The position numbers were made by a program, and so were the translations under genes. A DNA stretch of 64,000 nucleotides from Cryptosporangium aurantiacum (GTDB lineage Bacteria; Actinomycetota; Actinomycetes; Mycobacteriales; Cryptosporangiaceae). Where the stretch lies: the NCBI RefSeq assembly GCF_900143005.1, contig NZ_FRCS01000006.1, positions 124,001-188,000 on the forward strand, read 5' to 3'. The notes below the pieces were generated by a model. The model searched no databases. It was not told where the DNA came from and saw only the letters and a program-made list of their open reading frames with translations. Of this stretch, positions 41,351-50,025 are shown one piece after another (the stretch's first letter is position 1; each line of letters starts with the position of its first letter).

Positions 41351-43612
41351 ATGACGACAGTGCTCAGCATCCGATGGTCCACGAGCGCGATCGCCTATTC
41401 GATCACCGGCCTCCTCGTCGTCGCGTTCGGCGCCAGTGCGCTGAGCCATGGCCCTGCCCGGGTGACGATCTTCTTCGCCGTCCTGGCGGCCACCGTCCCG
41501 ATCGTCAACACGATCGCGCAGAACCGAACGCGCGCCACCACCGTCGACGATCCGGAGGCGCTGCTGGCCGAAGAGGTCCACGACGAGTGGGCGAGTGAGG
41601 CACAAGCCCGGCGAGTCCACGAACCGTTTCCCATTCCGGTGCGCTGGACCGTGGCCGACCCAATGCTGTGCGACCACCCGGAAGCGGTCTATCGTGCGCC
41701 CGCACCGCCGGCCGCGTTCCGCGAGGGCGTTCTCACCGACCTGAACGCCGTCCTCGACGGCGTTCCGTCGCATCGCCTGGTGATCCTCGGCGGTCCGGGG
41801 TCCGGCAAGTCGGTCGCTGCGATCCAGCTGGCGCTGACGATGCTGGCCGACCGCGATCAGGCCGATCCGCAGGGGACGCGCGCGGGCTGGACGAGCGACG
41901 CCGTCCCGGTGATCGTCAGCGTCGCGTCGTGGAATCCGGTCACGGAGTCGCTTCGAGACTGGCTCGCCACCCACCTCGCACTCACCTACCCGGTGCTGGC
42001 CGCGCGGACGATGACCCGCAGCACGCTGGCCCACGACCTCGTCGCGGACGGCCGGGTGCTGCCGGTCCTCGACGGCTTCGACGAGCTACCGGAGGCGCAG
42101 CGGATCGCCGCGTTGCGCCGGCTCAACGTCGGACTGCCGTTGGTTCTGACCAGCCGTCGCGAGGCCTACGCTGCCGCGGTCGAGAGCACCCGGCCGCTGC
42201 CGGGCGCGGCGGTGGTCGAGTTGTGCCCGCTGGACGCCGACGTGCTGGCGTCCTATCTGCCGCGCACCACCGGCGCCCACCCCGACCACCGCACCAAGTG
42301 GCAGCCCGTGCTCGATCGAATGCGGGAGGCCGACCAGACGGCTCTCCGGCAGACGCTGAGTACTCCGCTGATGGTGGGCCTGGCTCGTTCGCTCTACAGC
42401 GACACGCCCGCCGACCCCACCGAACTGCTGGACAGCGCGCGGTTCGACTCGGCCGACTCGCTCCGGACGCACCTGCTGGACGCGGTCGTCCCGACCGCCT
42501 ATCTGGAGGGTGCCGACATCGGCCCGCGGCCGTGTCCGGCTCGGGTGGCCGAACGTTACCTGTCGTCGCTCGCCGCCCTGTCCGTCCGGCTCGGTAGCCC
42601 CGATCTGGCCTGGTGGCGGTTGCGGGACGCCTATCCGCGGCTGCTGCCGGTCCTGGCCGGGATCGTGGGGCTGACGATCGCCGCGTGCTGGGGAGGCGCC
42701 TACGCCCTTCGATACGTCGAACTCGGCTACCGGGTGAGCGTCGCCACCGCGATCGGCGTCTTTTTCGGACTCTGCTACGGGGTGCCGTTCGTCCTGGCGA
42801 TCCGCTACGCCGGGCGATCCCGGCCGCTGCGCCGGTTCGTCGGGAGAACGAGCCCGCGACAACTGCTGCGCGCGCTGGTGCTGGCCGTCGCCGCCGCCGC
42901 GTTGACGCGCGCCGGCGCCGGTCTCGTCCTGACCGAATGGTCGGCTGAGCTCGTCGCCGACCCCGACGACTGGGGTTATCCCCGCGCGGCCGCCTGGGGC
43001 GCTGCGGCGATGGTCGGGATCCTCGTGCTCGCCGTCGCCGGCTGGGACGAGCCGGTCACCACCGTGGTGGGCACGTCACCGGAAGGCCTGTTCCGCGCTG
43101 ATCGGGTCTGGGCGATCGCGCGAGGCGTCGCGGTCGCGCTGCTCACGCCGCTGGCGTTGTACGGGGCGCTGATCTGGCTGGAGACCTCCTACTGGGACGT
43201 CGTGCTCGCACCCATCCGGGAGGGCGAGTGGTCAACCGGGACGACCACCGTCGACTCGCGCTTCAGCAACCTGCTCTTCGACCGCGGAGGGCCGTGCACG
43301 CTCGCGGTCGGCGGCATCGTCACCGGTTTGGTCTCCAGTCACTGGGGAGTGTTCTGGCTGGTCCGCTTGTGGCTCTGGACCGCCGGCCACGTGCCGTGGC
43401 AGCTCATGCCGTTCCTCGAGGACGCCTACCGCCGCGGTGTCCTGCGCCGCGTCGGTGCGGCGTACCAGTTCCGCCACCTGGAGCTCCGCGACCGGCTCGC
43501 CGCGCCGCGAGCGCCGCGCCCGGGCTCGACGCCCGGCCCGCCGAACCATTCGGCGGACCCACCCACCGCCGCGGCCCTCGACGTCGCGGCCCCACCGGAA
43601 GGAAAGCCGTGA
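41351..43612 (+). CDS. Membrane-anchored NACHT NTPase (first of a facing pair)
   Basis: A 753-residue STAND-type NTPase. Two N-terminal hydrophobic helices (about 12-32 and 38-56) are followed by a short linker. The NACHT core has P-loop GGPGSGKS (147-154), Walker B RVLPVLDGFDELPE (about 235-248), LVLTSRREAYAAAVEST sensor and the winged-helix part. The C-terminal 300 residues carry six or more membrane helices (LLPVLAGIVGLTIAACWGGAY, AAAMVGILVLAVAGW, GVAVALLTPLALYGALIW) and end FLEDAYRRGVLRRVGAAYQFRHLELRDRL. The protein at 51146 has the same layout and tail motif. It overlaps the next gene by GTGA. Likely a membrane-bound sensor/switch of a defence or stress system. Confidence 0.88.
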   Translation: MTTVLSIRWSTSAIAYSITGLLVVAFGASALSHGPARVTIFFAVLAATVPIVNTIAQNRTRATTVDDPEALLAEEVHDEWASEAQARRVHEPFPIPVRWTVADPMLCDHPEAVYRAPAPPAAFREGVLTDLNAVLDGVPSHRLVILGGPGSGKSVAAIQLALTMLADRDQADPQGTRAGWTSDAVPVIVSVASWNPVTESLRDWLATHLALTYPVLAARTMTRSTLAHDLVADGRVLPVLDGFDELPEAQRIAALRRLNVGLPLVLTSRREAYAAAVESTRPLPGAAVVELCPLDADVLASYLPRTTGAHPDHRTKWQPVLDRMREADQTALRQTLSTPLMVGLARSLYSDTPADPTELLDSARFDSADSLRTHLLDAVVPTAYLEGADIGPRPCPARVAERYLSSLAALSVRLGSPDLAWWRLRDAYPRLLPVLAGIVGLTIAACWGGAYALRYVELGYRVSVATAIGVFFGLCYGVPFVLAIRYAGRSRPLRRFVGRTSPRQLLRALVLAVAAAALTRAGAGLVLTEWSAELVADPDDWGYPRAAAWGAAAMVGILVLAVAGWDEPVTTVVGTSPEGLFRADRVWAIARGVAVALLTPLALYGALIWLETSYWDVVLAPIREGEWSTGTTTVDSRFSNLLFDRGGPCTLAVGGIVTGLVSSHWGVFWLVRLWLWTAGHVPWQLMPFLEDAYRRGVLRRVGAAYQFRHLELRDRLAAPRAPRPGSTPGPPNHSADPPTAAALDVAAPPEGKP

Positions 43613-44022
43613 CCATCACACCTGACGAGCCCGCCACGTTCCGGTTCGACGAGACGTGGGCGCACGCGAGCGACTGTGGCCACCAGAAGTTGCGTACGTG
43701 GCTGCGCGAGGAGGTCGCGCGCGGTCTGGAGTGCCCTCGCGACCCCGACGAGTTCTCCGACGACGACCTGATCCGCCTCCGCGCCACTCACCTGATGTGG
43801 TGCGACACCGACATGTGCCTCAGCGACGGCAGCTGGCTGGACATCCTCGCCATGGAGCCGGTCGACGTCGAGGACGACGACGAGGACGCCGCCGGCTTCG
43901 CCCCCGAGGTCCGCAGCTGGCGTCACCAGGCGCGCGCACTCCGCGCCCGGCACACCAGCGCGCGTTGCCCGAAGGCCTGCAAACCCCGCGATTGCGATCG
44001 CGACAAGCGCGGGCGCAGGTGA
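43609..44022 (+). CDS. Cys-rich acidic small protein coupled to NACHT
   Basis: A 137-residue protein starting at GTG 43609 inside the NACHT stop (GTGA) and ending inside the next start (GTGA). Features: paired Cys/His in DCGHQKLRTWL and ARGLECPRDP, MWCDTDMCLSDGSWLDIL, acidic run DVEDDDEDAAGF, and Cys-rich basic tail (ARCPKACKPRDCDRDKRGRR). No family recognised; the Cys pattern could bind zinc. Tight coupling on both sides indicates a stoichiometric partner of the NACHT protein and the hydrolase. Confidence 0.75.
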   Translation: MTITPDEPATFRFDETWAHASDCGHQKLRTWLREEVARGLECPRDPDEFSDDDLIRLRATHLMWCDTDMCLSDGSWLDILAMEPVDVEDDDEDAAGFAPEVRSWRHQARALRARHTSARCPKACKPRDCDRDKRGRR

Positions 44023-45644
44023 TCACCGCGCTGCGGCCCCTGGTGCTCATCCGCGGCTTCGGTGGACTGGACGAGCGCGACGAGCAGCGCAACGCCTACC
44101 AGGGCTTCAACGACGGCACCGTGTACCCGGGCAAGCGCGGGGAGAGCTACATCTACGAGGGCTTCCTGCTCCGCGCCCTGAAGTCCGAGGTCTATCCGTA
44201 CAGCGATGCCACCAACGTCGTGGGCTACTACGCCTCCGACCTGTCCACACCGGAGGACTGCGCCGACTGGGACCCCGGCGTCGTCAGCGGCAGCATCGTC
44301 ATCGATCCGGCCACCGCCCGTACCGCGCTCCGCCACGGCGTGGCCGGCACGATGTGGGTGTACCGGTACTACGACCTCATCCCGCGCAGCCTCGCCCGCT
44401 ACGGCGAGGGGCTGACCCGGCTCATCCGCCTCATCCAGACCGCGGCCGCGCGTCACGACGAGGAGTTCGACGGCGTCGACGTCATCGCGCACAGCATGGG
44501 CGGGCTGGTCCTCCGTGCGGCGCTGAGCCAACTCGAGCAGCAGTCCCCCGGCTCGGCCGCGAAGCTCATCCACCGGGTCGTCACGCTCGGCACCCCGCAC
44601 CGCGGGATCTCCTTCCAGCGGATCCCGCGGTGGCTGCTGGAACGGCTTCCCGCGGTCGAGCAGTCCGCCGACGAGATCGCCGCGTTCGACCCTCACAGCA
44701 TCGCGTTCCGGGACGTCGGCCGATGGTTTCCCGTCGAGCGCATCCTCACCGTCGTCGGCACGAACCACCGCACGTACGGCAACTCGGCCGCCGACCTCCT
44801 CAACCGGCTGTTCTCCCTGGTCGACGAGGGCAGCGCCGACCGGCGCCGCACCGACGGCCTGGTCACCCACTCCGGAGCCCAGCTTCCCGGCGCGCCGCGG
44901 ACGTTCGTGCACAAGTGCCACGGCGGCCCGGACTCGCTGGTCACCTCCCGCGAGGCGTTCGAGATCGCGATGCGCTTCTTCCACGCCACCCACCGGGCAC
45001 GGCTCTGGCTGGACGAGGCGTTGGTGCGCGGCGGTAACCGGTCCCCCGGCTGTCGCGAGTACTGGTTCGGCGTCTCGATCAAGCCCCGGTTCGTCGACTT
45101 CGACCTGTTCCACCAGAGTCCGGAGGCGGAGAACTGTTACGGCCCGTTCCAGCGGCCGGACCTCACCGACGACCTCCCGGATCTGGCCACCGAGCTGTAC
45201 AAGTCCCTCGCCGAGCCCGGCGACCGCACCACCGGCTGGGCCGGTCCTGACCGGCTCATCTGGGACGGCTGGTTCGACGAACGGCTCCGCCCGGAGGCCG
45301 CCCAGGGCCTGGTCTTCCGGCTCGACGTCAACGTCGGCGAGCGCGATCTGAGCGGCCCCGGCTTCTCCGACAACATCGTGTTCCGCAAGCAGTACTTCGC
45401 GCAGATCTTCCCGGACTCGCCACCGGCGTTCTTCCTGCACACCGGGGAGCGCTACCTCGACGTCCGCAACCCGGTGACCCGCGAGCAGCTCGACGAGCTC
45501 GCCGGCACCGGCCCCACCGCCCTCGTGCAGCGTCCGCAGGCCGCGCCGGAGAGCCGAGCGTCCACCGGCACCTGGAATCTCCAGGTCGGCGGCACCGACT
45601 TCGCGGCGACGCTCCGGCTCGAGATCACTGCCGTGACGAACTGA
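44019..45644 (+). CDS. Alpha/beta-hydrolase (lipase/esterase-like) of the NACHT operon
   Basis: A 541-residue protein from GTG 44019. It opens LRPLVLIRGFGGL (oxyanion-loop strand); the nucleophile elbow is VIAHSMGGLVLRAAL with Ser159; VVTLGTPHRGISF is typical of triacylglycerol lipases and PGAP1-like hydrolases. A later His in the KCHGGPDSLVTS region is the probable third triad member. The C-terminal ~200 residues (from about 340) are an added domain of unknown fold. No signal peptide, so it would act inside the cell, conceivably on membrane lipids. Directly coupled to NACHT and the 137-residue protein. Confidence 0.85.
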   Translation: MITALRPLVLIRGFGGLDERDEQRNAYQGFNDGTVYPGKRGESYIYEGFLLRALKSEVYPYSDATNVVGYYASDLSTPEDCADWDPGVVSGSIVIDPATARTALRHGVAGTMWVYRYYDLIPRSLARYGEGLTRLIRLIQTAAARHDEEFDGVDVIAHSMGGLVLRAALSQLEQQSPGSAAKLIHRVVTLGTPHRGISFQRIPRWLLERLPAVEQSADEIAAFDPHSIAFRDVGRWFPVERILTVVGTNHRTYGNSAADLLNRLFSLVDEGSADRRRTDGLVTHSGAQLPGAPRTFVHKCHGGPDSLVTSREAFEIAMRFFHATHRARLWLDEALVRGGNRSPGCREYWFGVSIKPRFVDFDLFHQSPEAENCYGPFQRPDLTDDLPDLATELYKSLAEPGDRTTGWAGPDRLIWDGWFDERLRPEAAQGLVFRLDVNVGERDLSGPGFSDNIVFRKQYFAQIFPDSPPAFFLHTGERYLDVRNPVTREQLDELAGTGPTALVQRPQAAPESRASTGTWNLQVGGTDFAATLRLEITAVTN

Positions 45645-45657
45645 CTACCGAGGATCC

Positions 45658-46521
45658 ATGACCCGCAGCAGCACCGACGCCACGCTCACGGCCGGCTACG
45701 ACCCCGGCTTCCTGGGGCTGACCGTTCCGTTCCCGACCCTCCCCGGAACAGCGACGATCCGGCTCGACTACACCCACTTCTCCGTGCTGATGCACCCGCT
45801 GCGGCGGCTGGCCGCCACCACCGCCGTCGCCGTGGACGGCGCCCGGCTGGTCGACCTCCCGCGCGGCGACGACTGGCAGCTCGATCCGCGGATCCCCGCC
45901 GACGCGCAGACCGGCAACGAGTTGTACCGGGACAACCGCCTCGACCGGGGTCATCTGGTGCGCCGCCGCGACCCGGTCTGGGGGCCGCGCCACGTCGCCG
46001 CGACCGCCAACGCCGACACGTTCCGCTTTCCGAACGCCGCGCCCCAGGTCGACGAGTTCAACCAGAGCCACGAGCTCTGGCTGGGGCTGGAGGATTACGT
46101 CCTCGACCACGCCGAGGTGCACGACCGGAACCTCGTCGTGGTCACCGGTCCGGTGCTCGATCCGTCCGACCTGCCCTACCGCGGCGTTCAGATCCCGCGC
46201 CGCTTCTACAAGGTGGTGGCGTTCGTCCACCGCGGCGCGCTCGCCGCGACCGGCTACCTCCTCGACCAGAGCAGCCTGCTCGACGGCCTCGGCGTGGCCG
46301 GGCTCGAGGACACCGACGTCCCGCCGCTCGGTGCGTACCGCACGTTCCAGGTGCCGGTGGCGCAGGTCGCGGAGCTGACCGGGCTCGATCTCGGGCCGCT
46401 GCCCGCCGCCGACCGGCTGACCGCGGCCGCCGTGTCCCCGGCGCCCACCGACGCAGCCCTCACCGACAGCTGGATCGAACTGCACCGCTACCGCGACATC
46501 GCAGGCCTGGAACCCCGATAG
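45658..46521 (+). CDS. DNA/RNA non-specific endonuclease (NucA/EndoG type)
   Basis: A 287-residue nuclease. The family signature is NRLDRGHLVRRRDP, with DRGH at residues 96-99 (catalytic His99). FPNAAPQVDEFNQSHELWLGLEDYVL supplies the conserved Asn/Glu metal-binding segment (N...FNQ...W..LE). LVVVTGPVLDPSD follows. The best-known relatives are secreted; this one has no signal peptide, so it would cut nucleic acid in its own cytoplasm. It is 13 bases after the hydrolase gene, with a CCGAGGATCC leader. Confidence 0.92.
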   Translation: MTRSSTDATLTAGYDPGFLGLTVPFPTLPGTATIRLDYTHFSVLMHPLRRLAATTAVAVDGARLVDLPRGDDWQLDPRIPADAQTGNELYRDNRLDRGHLVRRRDPVWGPRHVAATANADTFRFPNAAPQVDEFNQSHELWLGLEDYVLDHAEVHDRNLVVVTGPVLDPSDLPYRGVQIPRRFYKVVAFVHRGALAATGYLLDQSSLLDGLGVAGLEDTDVPPLGAYRTFQVPVAQVAELTGLDLGPLPAADRLTAAAVSPAPTDAALTDSWIELHRYRDIAGLEPR

Positions 46522-46539
46522 TCCCCGAAGGAGCTACCG

Positions 46540-48444
46540 ATGGCACGAGAGATCGACGTCCGGGACGCCGCAGCGCCCATCGTCACCACGCGGGAACGCG
46601 AAGAGGATCTGCTGGCCGAGGCGGCGCTCACGTCCGAGGAGTTGCCGGGCGCCCATCGCGTCCGCATCGCCGCGTTCGACCAGCAGACCGGCAACCCGTC
46701 GGTCGTCGTCTCGTCCGCGGCACCGGCGGAGCCGGGACAGTGGGTGGACCGGGCGCTCTCGCACGTCGAACGCATCGGACCGGTGCTCGGGCTGACCGGC
46801 GGTCAGGCCGCCGAGTACCGCGCCGACCGGCACCCGCAGCAGACCTCGGCGTCGGCCGTGGCCGTCCATCTCCGCCAGATGCACGCCGGGATCCCCATCT
46901 ACGACGCCACCGAGACCGTTCGCTTCGCTCCGGACGGCCAGCTCCTCGAGGTCGCCGGCCGGTCGTACTCGATCACCGAACCGTTGGCCGTCGAGCCGCG
47001 GCTCGGCCCCGGCGACGCCGTCCGGATCGCGCTACTCCATCTCGCCGACGACGACCGGGAGCCGGAGACCGACCCGTACGGTCAACCCATCCCCGAGCCC
47101 AGCGTCGACCCGGACGCGATCGACACGCGGGTCGTCAGCACCGCCGCGGACGATCCCGAGCGCGAGACGCTCGTGGAGGGGGCGCCGCTCGCCGCGCCGA
47201 CGGTCGTGTCGCTGGCCTGGTTCCCGCTCGTCGCGGGTCTGCGGCTGGCCTGGCGGCTGCGGCTCGAGGTCGGCGACGCACCCGCCTACCGATTCCTGGT
47301 GGACGCCGAGGACGGCCGCATCCTCCTGTGCCGGCGCGTGGAGCACGGTGTGCTCGGCCGGGCCACGATCGTCCTGCGGTCAGGTGGCGCGCCGGAGGAC
47401 GTGCCGCTTCCGCTGCCCCTCGACCGCTACGGGCTCCCGATCCCCACCGACCTGCCCACCGTGTTCCCGGACCCCTGGCTGCTGGACACGACCACCATCG
47501 GCAACGCGGTGCGCGCCGTCCGGGGCGACACCGAACGGCCCGCCAGCGGGCACCGGGCCGGCGACGGGGTCGAGTTCCGCCCGGAGCCGGGCTCGTTCGA
47601 CCACCTGGTCGTCAACGCGTTCGCGCTCTGCGGCGCCGCGCACGATGCGTTCTTCCTGCTGGGATTCCGGGAGGAGGACGGAAACTTCCAGTCCGACGGC
47701 TTCGGACGCGGAGGCAGCGACGGTGACGCCGTGCTGGTCCGGGTGCATCCGCAACCGGTGCACGGCACCGCGAACATGGCGACGCCGCCCGACGGCCGGG
47801 TGCCGCGGATGAACCTCGGTCCGGTCACCGCGACCGGGCGGCACACCGCGCTCGATCCGGACGTGGTGTTCCACGAGTACACCCACGGCGTCACCAACCG
47901 CCTCGTCGGTGGCCGCGACGACTGGGAGTCCCTCGACGCGGTCCAGTCCGCCGGGCTCGGCGAGGGCTGGAGCGACTACGTCACGTGCACGCTGCACGAC
48001 AAGACCGTGATCGGCGACTGGATCGTCGCGCGCCCCCAGGGCCTGCGGCGTCAGCCGTACACCGAGGACTTCACCGGGTCCTACGCCCAGCTCGGCACGC
48101 CCGCGTACTCCCGGCCGCACGACATCGGTGAGCTGTGGTGCGCGGTCCTGCTGTCGCTGGGCCGGCGCCTGGGTCCGGACGAGACGCTGCAGATCGTCGT
48201 CGACGCGTTGAAGCTGACGGTCGCGAACCCGAGCCTGCTCGCGGCCAGGGACGCGATCCTGATGGCCGCCGACCACCGGGCGGCAGCCCTCGGCGCGAAC
48301 GAGTTCGAGCAGGCCGAGCAGCGAGCGCTGGTGTGGTCGGTGTTCGCGCGGTTCGGCATGGGCCCGAGCGCCGGCACGATCGGGGCGACGCTGAACGGGA
48401 TCAGCGCCGACTTCAGTCTCCCGGCCGCTCCGGCGCTGGCCTGA
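46540..48444 (+). CDS. M36 (fungalysin-like) metallopeptidase without signal peptide
   Basis: A 634-residue zinc peptidase. HEYTHGVTNRL gives the HExxH at His445-Glu446-His449; the third ligand is Glu475 in GLGEGWSDY, the pattern of the M36 family. An FTP-like propeptide region is present at about 75-145 (HPQQTSASAVAVHLRQMHAGIPIYDATETVRFAPDGQLLEVAG). Usual M36 enzymes are secreted; here the N terminus (MAREIDVRDAAAPIVTTRE) has no signal sequence. The start follows GAAGGAG. Fourth enzyme downstream of the first NACHT. The 3' end overlaps the convergent peroxidase gene by 32 bases. Confidence 0.9.
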   Translation: MAREIDVRDAAAPIVTTREREEDLLAEAALTSEELPGAHRVRIAAFDQQTGNPSVVVSSAAPAEPGQWVDRALSHVERIGPVLGLTGGQAAEYRADRHPQQTSASAVAVHLRQMHAGIPIYDATETVRFAPDGQLLEVAGRSYSITEPLAVEPRLGPGDAVRIALLHLADDDREPETDPYGQPIPEPSVDPDAIDTRVVSTAADDPERETLVEGAPLAAPTVVSLAWFPLVAGLRLAWRLRLEVGDAPAYRFLVDAEDGRILLCRRVEHGVLGRATIVLRSGGAPEDVPLPLPLDRYGLPIPTDLPTVFPDPWLLDTTTIGNAVRAVRGDTERPASGHRAGDGVEFRPEPGSFDHLVVNAFALCGAAHDAFFLLGFREEDGNFQSDGFGRGGSDGDAVLVRVHPQPVHGTANMATPPDGRVPRMNLGPVTATGRHTALDPDVVFHEYTHGVTNRLVGGRDDWESLDAVQSAGLGEGWSDYVTCTLHDKTVIGDWIVARPQGLRRQPYTEDFTGSYAQLGTPAYSRPHDIGELWCAVLLSLGRRLGPDETLQIVVDALKLTVANPSLLAARDAILMAADHRAAALGANEFEQAEQRALVWSVFARFGMGPSAGTIGATLNGISADFSLPAAPALA

Positions 48445-50017
48445 CGGGTGCGGCCAGCACGTTCCGGATCGCCGTGATCGACGGTGTGAAGAAATACTCG
48501 CCTCCGGTCGGCGTCACCCACGAGGGGCTCGCCGACACGGTGTGCGGGCGGGCCTCCGCGTCGAGCAGCGTGGCGAACAGCCCTTCGCCCTGACCGAGCA
48601 GCAGATCGTGGCCGGGCGGCCGGCCCCGCGGTACCGCCGGCCGCTGAACCCAGCTGTTGGTCAGCTTGGCGAACTGGTCGACGATCGACGCCTGGTAGCA
48701 GGCGAAGAGCAGTCCGCGCTCCGCGGCGGGATCACTGTCGTAGGACGGACCGAACGGCAGACCGCGCCGCAGGATGGTCCGCCGCAGGTTGTCGATCGCG
48801 CCCCCGACGTCACTGGCCTCGTCGCGTGGGTTGATCTTGCGGATGTGCGCCGCGGTGGGGCAGCGGACGGCGTCCGTATCGGCTTCGGGCCAGGGAAACC
48901 CGTCGGTCCGGGAGACGCCGCGCGGGAGGGGAACGTCGCCGCGCAGACGCGCCGGGCCCGTCGCGTGCGTACGCCACGCGGAGGCGAAGCCGAAGTCGTT
49001 GGCGGCGAAGTCGTCGCGCCCCAGCGCCGGGTCGTCGGCCTCGGGACTGCGGCTGATCGGGGCACCCGACGGCCAGCGGCCGACGAGCAGCGCCGCGAGC
49101 CGCTCCGACGAAACCCCCGGCATCGCGAGCGCGGCTGCCGATTCGCGGCAGAAACGACGGAACGCGTCGACGTCCTGGGACAGCCGCCGGATCACCAGAA
49201 ACGAGCCGTTCACCGCCCAGGACGGCCCCGTGCGCCAGGCCGGGGCAGGCTCCCCCACCCGGGCCGGCGATTGGCGCGGCAGACCGAGGACGAACTCCCC
49301 CGGCCAGACCAGGGGCGAGCCGGGGCGCGCGAACGCTTCCGCGCGCGGGTCGTCGGGATCGAGATAGCGCGGTGAGATCAGCGCACCGCTCGACAGGCGG
49401 CCGCGCGGTGCCGGCTGGGAGATGCCGTCCCGGAACCCGAAGTGCTCGTGGCCCGGCTGCTCGCGGCGGGTCGCACACGGCTGGTCGTGCACAAGGGTCC
49501 ACCCACCGGGCCGGGCGGTCAGCAGCGCGTCGACGTATTCGTGGGTGGCGCTGAGCACGCGCGGGTCGTCGGCGGCGATCGTCACGACCGCGTCGACCGG
49601 GCGGCCGCCGCCGAAGAGCCACCGGTTCGGGTGGCCCGGCGCGGCGGTGTCCTCGGCGTCACCCAGCGACCTCGACTGCTTCCGCATGCCTGCCTTGAAC
49701 GCGCTGTCCGCGAACGCGTCGACGTCGGGCTCACCGGCCAGGGCCGCCAACCCGGTCCGGGAGAACGCGACGTTGATCCAGACGGCGGTCATCGCACCGG
49801 CCGGTTCGCCGCGGCGCGACCGGGCACGCCGGAACGCCTCGTTGAACGCCGCGACGTCGGCCAGCGGCGAGATCCGCGGCAGCAGCGCGGCCAGCGACGC
49901 CTTCGCCGCGGCTACCGCCTCCAGGCGATAGAACAGGTACCGCGCGTGATCCTTCCGGAACCCCGCCAGGACGTCGCCCTGGATGTCGCCGTCGGGCAGC
50001 AGCGGCTCCTCGGTCAC
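48413..50017 (-). CDS. Large DyP-type haem peroxidase
   Basis: A 534-residue dye-decolourising-type peroxidase from GTG 50017 (VTEEPLLPDGDIQGDVLAGF). The distal motif GFRDG is at 194-198 (Asp197). The proximal haem ligand is His391 in TAAHIRKINPRD; the nearby motif ILRRGLPFGPSYD is also conserved. The C-terminal half includes GLLFACYQASIVDQFAKLTNSW. Length exceeds the usual 300-450 residues because of insertions around residues 205-340. No Tat signal and no encapsulin gene is near. Substrate unknown. It lies 8 bases downstream of the hypothetical gene at 50026, in the operon led by the 107-residue protein and the second NACHT. Confidence 0.9.
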   Translation of the reverse strand: MTEEPLLPDGDIQGDVLAGFRKDHARYLFYRLEAVAAAKASLAALLPRISPLADVAAFNEAFRRARSRRGEPAGAMTAVWINVAFSRTGLAALAGEPDVDAFADSAFKAGMRKQSRSLGDAEDTAAPGHPNRWLFGGGRPVDAVVTIAADDPRVLSATHEYVDALLTARPGGWTLVHDQPCATRREQPGHEHFGFRDGISQPAPRGRLSSGALISPRYLDPDDPRAEAFARPGSPLVWPGEFVLGLPRQSPARVGEPAPAWRTGPSWAVNGSFLVIRRLSQDVDAFRRFCRESAAALAMPGVSSERLAALLVGRWPSGAPISRSPEADDPALGRDDFAANDFGFASAWRTHATGPARLRGDVPLPRGVSRTDGFPWPEADTDAVRCPTAAHIRKINPRDEASDVGGAIDNLRRTILRRGLPFGPSYDSDPAAERGLLFACYQASIVDQFAKLTNSWVQRPAVPRGRPPGHDLLLGQGEGLFATLLDAEARPHTVSASPSWVTPTGGEYFFTPSITAIRNVLAAPVRPAPERPGD

Positions 50018-50025
50018 CGGGGCGT

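Noticed and set aside
46540-48444. M36 peptidase as an ordinary secreted nutrition enzyme
   Set aside because: No signal peptide at the start or at any nearby alternative start, and it is packed behind the nuclease and NACHT genes.
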